DNA of 64,000 nucleotides, taken from positions 121,001-185,000 of the forward strand of contig JAWQFJ010001229.1 in assembly GCA_034096865.1 (NCBI GenBank), read 5' to 3'. Source of the stretch: Theodoxus fluviatilis (Eukaryota; Mollusca; Gastropoda; Cycloneritida; Neritidae). The notes beneath the pieces are model-generated. The model had not been told where the DNA came from. It was given only the letters and a program-made list of their open reading frames with translations, and did no database searches. Within the stretch, counting starts at the first letter, position 1. Every line of letters starts with the position of its first letter. The position numbers were made by a program, and so were the translations under genes. This document shows, one piece after another, positions 56,301 through 64,000 of this stretch.

Positions 56301-56635
56301 ATTGACTCGGCTTGGTGGCAACGTTCTCCAGGCTAGAGAATGTCCAGCTGCCTTGGCTCTAAGTCTAATTGACTCGGCTTGGTGGCAACGTTCTCTAGGC
56401 TAGAGAATGTCCAGCTGCCTTGGCTCTAAGTCTAATTGACTCTGCTTGGTGGCAACGTTCTCTAGGCTAGAGAATGTCCAGCTGCCTTGGCTCTAAGTCT
56501 AATTGACTCGGCTTGGTGGCAACGTTCTCTAGGCTAGAGAATGTCCAGCTGCCTTGGCTCTAAGTCTAATTGACTCTGCTTGGTGGCAACGTTCTCTAGG
56601 CTAGAGAATGTCCAGCTGCCTTGGCTCTAAGTCTA
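56301..56635 (+). repeat. 67-bp tandem repeat, 5 copies
   Basis: The unit contains ATTGACTCGGCTTGGTGGC, AACGTTCTCTAGGCTAGAG and AATGTCCAGCTGCCTTGGC. CTAGGCTAGAGAA gives each unit a small hairpin (TTCTCTAGGCTAGAGAA). Confidence 0.95.
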
Positions 56636-56639
56636 ATGC

Positions 56640-57635
56640 AGTGTGCCTCTTCTTAAGTTTTCCGTGCCTTTCTTGTGATAGCACACCAGTGTGTTCTGTC
56701 TTTGGCTGTCTCAGCAATTTCAGCTGGGGAGATGTCGCACCACTGAAGACTGCCTTTCAAACTGTCATTGTAGCTTTGTAGGACTGAGAGTAGTGAATGG
56801 GTATTTCCGCAGAGTCCTTGTGGTAGCAGGTCTTGTCTAGATCAGACACTGTTAAGTTATTGCCAATCTCATATGGAAATGAAAATACAGGACATAAAAA
56901 GTATACAGTATTACTTTGGATTTAGAGGGCAGAGGACTCTCTGTGATAAGCGTTGTCATAATGGAATACTCTTGGACAAACACACACATTGATGCTAGAA
57001 GACAATGTAGTGAATGGAGACTGATGAGAGGACAGTTTCCGAGTTACTGTGATAAGTCATCATGATTCAAACTGTCCACTGATCATCCTTCTTGTAGGGG
57101 AAAAACTAGAATTTCAGAACATCAGTCATGTGAGTGCACACTGCATGAGAGGACAGTATTGTGAGGTGCAAAGTGAAGTCCTGGTTGAAAAGCGTTAGTG
57201 GACACCTGTCAGGAAGTTCAGTCACAGTAGGGAATTCATGTCACTCGGCCAATCTGAGGGGAGAGGGCAAGGACGTGTTGGGTCTGGTGAGGGTCGTGTG
57301 ATGGGACAGCTTGGAGCTGTTATCAGTGCCATTTGTGCCCTCTGTACTTAGAAGCGTTTGAGTAGGTTTCAAATGCAGTTTCAAACACTGACATCTATCG
57401 GAGCAGAAGGTGATGCTGTCTTTGTTTAATTGGCACTTCATTCTCTTTCTGTCTCTTGTACACTCTGACCAAAGGAGGGTGTATAGATATTAGTTAGGCC
57501 TTGGTTGCACGAACCAAGCTTTACATGACACATCACAGACCAAGCTAAAGTTGCTGGAGTATTTTTATGTTTTCTCGTTATTTGCTGTTAAATTGTTATC
57601 AGTTTTGTTGTTGACAAATCTTGTTTTGTCCTTTT
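56640..57635. other. No gene recognised
   Basis: Short diverged echoes of the 64-bp unit (GATAAGCGTTGTCATAATGG near 56945) but no exon that I can support. Confidence 0.4.
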
Positions 57636-57639
57636 TGAT

Positions 57640-57892
57640 GTCCCTGTGGGTTGGTAGGCTAAGAAGAGACCCTACAAAATGCATGAAAGATGAATAAATG
57701 GGGACATCATGACTAGATTTGCATTTACTATTCTTGTTGTTGTTGTTGTTGTTGTTGCATACCTGGGCAAAACACTCCCAGGATCACCAAGTGGGTGAGA
57801 TGATTGCGTGACTATTGTGATTTCATGTTCAATGGCCTTACATAGCCTATAAGAGCTGATAGGCAGTAAAACTCATCCATCCATCCATTATC
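57640..57892 (+). repeat. (ATCC)n-tailed short repeat carrying a GTT-tailed insertion
   Basis: The body is split at about 57733 by (GTT)n and TACCTGGGCAAAACACTCCC (to about 57808), a sequence also present at 39340-39405. Its end is TACATAGCCTATAAGAGC ... ACTCATCCATCC. Confidence 0.7.
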
Positions 57893-58797
57893 CTTTTTGA
57901 CAATTCAGTCTGCTTATTGCAAGTACCATCCCCTAAATCATTGTTTCCCTGGACATCTGCAATAATTGTGAAATTTTGCGAGTGACTGTTGAAATAGTGT
58001 GGGGGGTGACGTGCCACCTCAACTCCCAGACACCTCATGGCGTTGTCTGGTTGAACTTCTCAGTCTTGATCGTACATTCTCTCAATCTTCTTAAAATTAT
58101 TTTTCTCAAGTGTTACTTGTGTTTTCAGCATTTGTTTAGTCAACTCGAGTGTTTGTTTCAAAATCTTTGACTTCTCTGATTTTACCTAATTGTTTCTCCA
58201 TAGTATGGCTGTGTTTAGGTGCCCAGAAAAATTAGTTAACCAATCAGGATAGTTGGTTCATTATGTGTATGTGAATAAAATGTTTGGTAGTCATGGTGTT
58301 TAGTTGATGACAAGGTTTTTCGTCACACATAATTATGGGGACCCTTCATTTTCAGTGCTTAATTTAACTGTAAGGTGAATATGATGATGTGGGACATAGT
58401 CATTTCATGTTTCAGCAGTGTCTTATTTTGGAGCCTTCCGTGACTCACTGTTTTGAATAAATACATATGTTGTTCTGAAGTGGTCTTTGTATTTTTTTAT
58501 ATCTTCTTTGCAGCTCAAGCTTAGAAATTCATTTCAGAAGTCACTGTGAACAGCATGTTTCTCAATGACTAGAGTACTAGTGCCCATGTGGCCAGCTGTG
58601 AAATTACAGCAGCCACTTGTCTTGTTTGATGAAAAATGAAGTTCCCATCAGAGAGCTCTTGATTCTCATGACAGTCTTGAGTGACCAATGACCTTTGACC
58701 TGTAGAAAAGCCTCTAGACTCTTGGGATCCAGAGTGTGGCATGTATGATGTTGTCAGGGGTTGGTGACAACTATGAATTGGCAATGAAGATGGAAAC

Positions 58798-58930
58798 GGT
58801 CCAGTAGCTCTGGGGTTAGAGCACTCGCACAAGAACCGGATGGTTGCTGGTTCATTTCCCGCCCGAGGTCAGAAACTCTATCTTTCCCCATGCAGGGTTC
58901 CAGTTCTGGGTTCGGAGCTTGCTCTTTGAT
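58798..58930 (+). repeat. tRNA-like sequence, probably a tRNA-derived SINE head
   Basis: TAGCTCTGGGGTTAGAGCAC fits a pol III A box with D-arm. TGCTGGTTCATTTCCCGCC fits a B box (GGTTCATTTCC for GGTTCGANTCC) about 45 nt later. The anticodon arm is poorly formed and the acceptor ends do not pair, so this is not a functional tRNA. A non-tRNA tail (GAGGTCAGAAACTC...) follows. Confidence 0.55.
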
Positions 58931-59055
58931 CAAATGAACGCCATACATGTTTTGTGTTGTTTATCTAGTTTGATACCCACCGCTTGGTAAGATTTCCATT
59001 GATAAATTTAGGGCGTGTGGGGAATAATCTGAGGTTTCAATAAAGACAAGGGGAA

Positions 59056-59570
59056 CTTTACGTTGCTGTCATTGACTACAGGAAGGCGTTTGATTCTGTT
59101 AACTTTCGGAAACTTTGGAAGGTGCTCACAGGTGCATGTTTGTCAACAAAATTCCTTTTGATGTTAAAAGCCATGTGCGCCAACGTCCAAGCTTTCGTTC
59201 GATGGGATCACGACCTATCCGATTTCTTTCGGTGTCCAGCAGGAGTGAAGCAAGGAGCAATTGAGAGCCCATCCATATTTTCTGCATATTAATGCTGTAG
59301 CACACTACATGGGAAGAAATGGTAAACACGGGGTATAGATGATGCCTGACAAGATTTATTGTGCTCTCTGCCGATGATGTCGCATTGCTATCGACTGCAC
59401 CAGTTGGCCTCCAAAACCCATTGCACACTCATGCGTGTTTCAAAGATCTTGGATCTGAGGGTAAACACCGAAAAACTGAAGGTATGGTATTCAGGAGAGG
59501 AGGTCATGTTGTTGTGGAAGAAAGATGGTTTGTAGAAGATGCACCACTTGAGGCATTGTAGTAAACTAGA
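59056..59570 (+). pseudogene. Short reverse-transcriptase fragment (LINE)
   Basis: A frame reads VAVIDYRKAFDSVNFRKLW, then FRCPAGVKQGAIESPSIFSA. These are the DYRKAFDSV and GVKQG blocks of a LINE RT. It decays with stops, and a degenerate palm region (LPMM for ADDV-like, near 59362) follows. Truncated at both ends. Confidence 0.7.
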
Positions 59571-59947
59571 GACTTCGCCTGCAATACTGACTCGGGTTCA
59601 CAGAATGCACTTGAGGTGGTAAATCAATATAAGTACTGTACCTTGGTTATATTATGTGTTTGCAAAAACATTTTCCATTGAAGCTACACCTGATGACATG
59701 GCAGTGAGAGGCAAACAAAAGGGTGTAGTCTTCTTGTATTGAGAGTACTATGGAGCGAGCATAGCAAGTAAACGGGTGTGTGTACAAACATCTTTGATGC
59801 ACAGGTTCAAACGACGTTACTGTACGGTTCTGAAATATTAAAGGTCGAAAGTGGAGAGGACTCACATTTTCATTTGTAAGAGATTATTGGGTTTGGACAC
59901 AAGGTCTCCAAACCATAAGGTATATGGAGACCTTGGCAGATGTCCAC

Positions 59948-60468
59948 TCTCCGTTACCCTTGTGTGTTGGGGATAAAAAGTGACCCACCGCGTTTCCCTA
60001 CGCGATTCGTAAGAGGCTGTTGTGAATGTAGTGTGGGATGCCTGTAGAAGGTTCTGGATCTTCCCTCTTTGTGCGTATGAGGGGAGGGGGTGGTGGATTC
60101 AACTGGTGTGCATGTTTTGAATAAGTGGAGGTCGATGAACTACGTCATCTGATGACGTCACAATGATTTATTGACGTAGCTAGGTGCGACAGTTAGGGGA
60201 GAGCTCAAATTTTAGCTGCGGGAACATTACATCCTCTACTTTCCTGGCGCAAGCTGGGAGGGCCCCTTAAAGAAAGAGGCAATCTTTCCGCAACAAGGCG
60301 AATAAAGAGGGACGTCATGACTCGATTTGCGCTTACTGTAAACAGTTGTAGTGATTTTCGTACTCAATGGCTGATAGGCCATAAAACTCACTCCATCCAT
60401 CCATCCATCCATCCATCCATCCATCCATCCATCCATCCATCCATCCATCCATCCATCCATCCATCCGC
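59948..60468 (+). repeat. (ATCC)n-tailed short repeat interrupted by a 278-bp insertion
   Basis: Left part 59948-60017 (TTGGGGATAAAAAGTGACCC ... CGCGATTCGTAAGAGGC) and right part 60296-60468 (GAATAAAGAGGGACGTCATG ... CCATAAAACTCACTCC, then about 20 ATCC units). Confidence 0.8.
60018..60295. mobile_element. 278-bp TG...CA insertion, solo LTR or MITE
   Basis: It starts TGTTG and ends CAACA, and is flanked by the 4-bp direct repeat AGGC (60014-60017 and 60296-60299). The uninterrupted short repeat elsewhere supports an empty-site order AAGAGGCGAATAA. TG...CA ends with a 4-bp duplication fit a solo LTR. A TGAATAAG motif near 60119 could be an LTR polyadenylation signal. Confidence 0.65.
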
Positions 60469-60676
60469 TCTTGGTCAACAGCAGTATCAGGGTCATTAGA
60501 TTCTGGCGGAGACTTAGACACATGAAAGATGACCCAGATAGCATTTAAATCGGGCCCCATACTGGCCCAATGTCGGCCAGACGTGCGGGCCCAGCACTGG
60601 CATCTGGCGCTGGCCCGGTGCTGGGAATGAGAATTTGACCCGCACTGGCCCGGTGCTGGCTACGTGTGGGCTGCAT

Positions 60677-60800
60677 GTGGGCCAGCCGAGCCAAGCCACT
60701 ACACTACCTGAACTGGCCCGGTGCTGGCCACGTTTGGGCCCAAACGTGGCCAGCACCGGGCCAGTTCAGGTAGTGTAGTGGCTTGGCTTGGCTGGCCCAC
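60677..60800. repeat. Palindrome with 62-bp arms and no loop
   Basis: Arms 60677-60738 and 60739-60800 are reverse complements with one mismatch, meeting at TTTGGGCCCAAA. Pairing continues imperfectly outward through GGCTGC(A/G)TGTGGG. The surrounding 60550-60860 is built from CTGGCCCGGTGCTGGCC-like units. Confidence 0.9.
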
Positions 60801-61479
60801 ACGCAGCCACTACACCTAAATTGGCCCAATGCTGGCCAGGTTTGGGCCAGCCAGTGTGAGGCTACTGTATATACTACACCCAATGGACCCTATGCTGCTT
60901 GTGTACAGGCCAGAAGGGGGCCTGCCATCCCCAATGCCATTCCTCCCTCCCACCATTCATGCCATTTCAGAGACCTGTATGAATATGCTGATCATACTAC
61001 ATGCACATCAGGTTTGAAGGAATCACACGGGACAAGATGTTTCTTTTCCATGGATTTTATTCATTCCAGTACTGAAACTGGAAAACAACAGAAAAATCAT
61101 TGTGTACAAAGTAGCGCACAAACTGGACATTTGTATGCAATAAGTAACAAACTTTGAAAACAAAGCACAGACTTTAAGTTAGGTAAGAAAAATAAAGAGA
61201 ACAAGATTTAATTGTCCCCTGATTCAAAAAATGATTTGAAGTCTAGAAATGTAAAAGAATTGTTCTTGGTTACCCCACCCCACCCCCCACCCCAGGAATC
61301 ATGCAGGACAACCTTATTTAACCCTGCGCGTGTCAGACCGGAATAATCTTGCAGTTGGAAAAGTGTGATTTTTAACTAGTATTAATATCATTCAATCACT
61401 TTCCCCTAGTGAAATTTCTTGAACTGATTTTGAAAACATGGATTGAAGATGTATGTTTGACTCAGTGATGTTTCAAGAG

Positions 61480-61480
<1 letters not shown>
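60801..61480. other. No gene recognised
   Basis: Continues TTGGCCC-type units briefly to about 60860, then unique AT-rich sequence with nothing supportable. Confidence 0.4.
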
Positions 61481-61523
<43 letters not shown>

Positions 61524-61773
61524 GAGACAGAGAGAGACAGAGAGACAGCGAGAGAGAGATAGAGAGGAGAGAGAGAGGGAGGAGAGGGCGAGGGAGGGAG
61601 GGAGAGAGGGAGGGAGGGAGAGAGGGAGGGAGAGGGAGGGATGGAGGGAGGGAGGGGAGGAGCGGGAGGGAGGGGAGGGAGAGGGAGGGAGGGAGGAAGG
61701 GAGAGAGAGGGAAGGAGAGGGAGGGAGGAAGAGAGAGGGAGGGAGGAGGGAGGGAGGAGGAGAGAGAGAGAGA

Positions 61774-61820
<47 letters not shown>

Positions 61821-61826
61821 CACAAA
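61481..61826 (+). repeat. GA/GGGA purine tract 1
   Basis: Almost pure (GA)n, (GGGA)n and GGAGG mixtures on the plus strand. Open frames are compositional. Confidence 0.95.
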
Positions 61827-61872
61827 CACACACGTCCCTAAGCCTATACCAAACACACGCTAAATAATGACT

Positions 61873-62645
61873 GCAGAGAGAGAAGAGAGAGATAGAGAGA
61901 GAAAGGGAGGAAAGAGAGAGAGGACAGAGAGAGAGACAGAGAGAGAAAGAGAGTGAGAGAGAGAGAGAGAGAGAGAGGGGGGAGGGAGGGGAGGGAGGGA
62001 GGGAGGGAGGGAGGGAGGGAGGGGAGGGAAGGGAGGAAGGGGAGGGGAGGGGGAGGGAGGGGGAGAGAGGGGAGGGAGGGAGGAAGAGGGAGGGAAGGAA
62101 AGGGAGGGAGGGAGGGAACTAGGGAGGAAGAGAGGGAGGGAGGAAGAGAGGGAGGGACGGAGGGAGGAGAGAGAGAGAGAGAGAGAGAGAAGAGAGGAGA
62201 GAAGAAGGAGAGATGGAGAGAGAGGAGAAAGAGGAGGAGAGAGAGAGACAGAGAGGAAGAGACAGAAAAGAAGAGAGAGAGAGGAGAGAGGAGGACGAGG
62301 AGAGAGAGAGAGGGAGGACGGAGGTGGAGGGAGGGAGGGACGGAGGGAAAGGGGGGAGGAGGGAGGGAGGGAGGGAAGGGGGGAGAGGGAGAGGAAGAAG
62401 GGGAGGGAGGGAGAGGGAGGGAGAGAGGGAGGGAGGGAGGGAGGGAGGGAAGGAAGGTAGAGGAGGGAGGGAACGAAGGAGGAAAGAGAGGGGAGGGAGG
62501 AGAGAGAGAGAGGAGGGAGGGAAAGGAGAAGAGGAGAGGGAGAGGAGGGAGAGAAGAAGAGAAGAGAGAAGAAGAGATGGGAGAGAGTGGAGGGGAGAGA
62601 TGGGAGGAGAAAGGGAGAGAGGAGGTGGGAGAGAGAGAGAGAGAG
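61873..62645 (+). repeat. GA/GGGA purine tract 2, abutting a LINE
   Basis: Same composition as the tract just before it, about 770 bp. It ends directly at the point where the minus-strand RT frame is lost. Confidence 0.95.
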
Positions 62646-62649
62646 AAAC

Positions 62650-63865
62650 AACGTTGTTCCCAAGTTAGTTGTTCATCAACAATTATGCCTAGCACTCTGT
62701 GTTCAGAAACTTGCTCAATGATTTCATTTTCTAGCATAAGGTTGATGGTTAGGGATTGTCGTTGACGTTTTTGTCTTGTAGTTAGGATCATGCACTTGGT
62801 TTTTGAGGGGTTTATGACCATTCTATTTGATGAACACCATTTTTGTAAATCATCAAGGGTAACGTTCAGGGTGCATTGGATGGAATTTATGCTTCTGTCA
62901 CTTACGCTGATAATGGTGTCATCTGCAAACATAGTGCATTTGATACTTTCATTTGATATACTCAATGGTAGATCATTGATATACAAGCTAAAGAGCAATG
63001 GACCTAAAATTGAGCCTTGTGGAACCCCTGACTTTACCAATCGTCTCGAGGAATACGACCCGTTGACATAGACACATTGGCTTCTATGCGTCAAGTATGA
63101 TCGGAAGAAGGAGACTGATGTTGGATTTTTCAAGTACATCGAGAGTTTATCAAGGAGAATTTCGTGGTCAACTAGGTCAAATGCCTTTTTCAAGTCCAAG
63201 AAAATGGTACCAGACAGTTCACGGTTGTTTATGGCTGATAGCCAGTCATTCACCAGGAAGGATAAAGCAGTTTGGCAGGAGTGATGGGAGCGAAAGCCGG
63301 ATTGCAATTGATATAATAAGTCAAATTGGTCAAGATACGAGAAAAGATGTTTGTGAACGTGTCTTTCTAGTGGTTTGGAGATAAGAGGCAAAATTGAGAT
63401 GGGACGGTAATCATCGGGTACTGAAGCAGTCTTAGATTTAGGCAATGGAATGACCTTGGCCTGCTGAAGACGAGACGGGAAGATACTGTTTCTTATACAC
63501 AAGTTATAAATGTGTGTCAATGAAGGCAGTATGGCGGGGAGCGAAATTTTTAGTAAATGAGAACTGATGCCATCAAGGTCCGTGGATCGTTTGCTTGAAA
63601 GTTGAAAGATGTATTGCATCACCTCATGTGAGGTGACAGTAGGAATATGGAATGCAGCATCATGAGGAAGTCTTTCATTACAGAAATCCTCAATACGTTG
63701 AACAATATCCCTTGATAGACCGGGAGTGTGTTTAGTCGATTTTGCATGGATTTTATCAGCTATTGTCGTGAAGTGTTCGTTGAATTGTTCAGTATTAATA
63801 GTTGGAGGTATGTTGCAGACTGTTTTGGAAGTTCGTATGAAGGTATTAATTCCGCGCCATAACAT
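62650..63865 (-). pseudogene. Jockey/CR1-like LINE reverse transcriptase, truncated by a GA tract
   Basis: One minus frame stays open for about 400 codons of RT. It reads DLDGISSHLLK, VIPLPKS, DDYRPISILPLISK, QSGFRSHHSCQTAL, FLDLKKAFDLVDHEILL, SGVPQGSILGPLLFSLYIND, CTMFADDTIISVS, SKTKCMIL and EHRVLGIIVDEQLTWEQ. Those are the canonical RT blocks with a FADD catalytic box. The frame then enters the GA tract, losing the thumb and C-terminus. The N-terminal side continues to the window edge, so endonuclease sequence may lie beyond 64000. It is intact within the part seen, suggesting a fairly young copy. Confidence 0.88.
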
Positions 63866-64000
63866 TGATGTGTCATTGCCGTTTTCAATTAGCCTTTGAA
63901 AATAAGTTTTTTTTGCATTTCGAACCAGAGTCTTGACACGGTTTCTTTGCTTCTTGTAAGCCGGGATATCATTGTCTTTTTTAAGTCTATCTCTCGTTTT

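Noticed and set aside
58798..58870. Functional tRNA gene
   Set aside because: A and B boxes are visible but the acceptor stem and anticodon arm do not fold properly; better as a tRNA-derived SINE head.
61406..62765. Arg/Glu-rich and Ser/Leu/Pro-rich frames
   Set aside because: Translations of GA/GGGA tracts; only the RT portion beyond 62650 has domain support.

Overview
The window is animal nuclear DNA. Genes are split by GT-AG introns, and the sequence is dominated by non-LTR retrotransposon fragments, cut-and-paste transposons, dispersed short repeats and minisatellites. The transposon families and the style of the dispersed repeats suggest a marine mollusc, probably a gastropod. That placement is inference from general familiarity and was not tested. 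Nothing in the window is prokaryotic.

Left part (1-13.9 kb). After a homogeneous 30-bp satellite (471-980) comes a nested PIF/Harbinger transposon. The outer element (about 1539-13855) has inverted repeats of about 240-275 bp, and its right arm still carries the first exon of a HARBI1-like nuclease. Inside it lies a second Harbinger element (3721-13355) with its own inverted repeats. This inner element encodes both expected proteins: a 370-aa Myb/SANT-like DNA-binding protein on the plus strand (8 exons) and a D-D-E nuclease on the minus strand (2 exons, 312 aa). They are convergent. A 72-nt coding exon of the Myb gene has been tandemly triplicated in frame.

Middle and right (24.5-55 kb). 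A plus-strand gene of at least 9 coding exons spans 24558-54954 and should encode 612 aa. Its first two coding exons carry two CHHC zinc fingers with identical C-x5-H-x9-H-x3-C spacing, the signature of the GTSF1/Asterix family of piRNA-pathway factors. The rest is a long low-complexity tail rich in RG motifs and isolated tryptophans, far longer than ordinary GTSF1. Its introns hold most of the repeats: a receptor-half-site-rich dispersed repeat, a short interspersed repeat with an (ATCC)n tail, three large minisatellites, two small TIR elements inside one minisatellite, a 2.1-kb TIR element, and LINE pieces.

Flanks (13.9-24.5 kb and 55-64 kb). These hold more LINE fragments, a small TIR element with a 9-bp target duplication, tandem repeats, a 278-bp TG...CA insertion inside a short repeat, a 62-bp-arm palindrome, kilobase GA tracts, and a jockey/CR1-like reverse transcriptase running to the window end.

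Exon structures were joined by hand from splice consensus and reading phase, so they are predictions. No searches were run.
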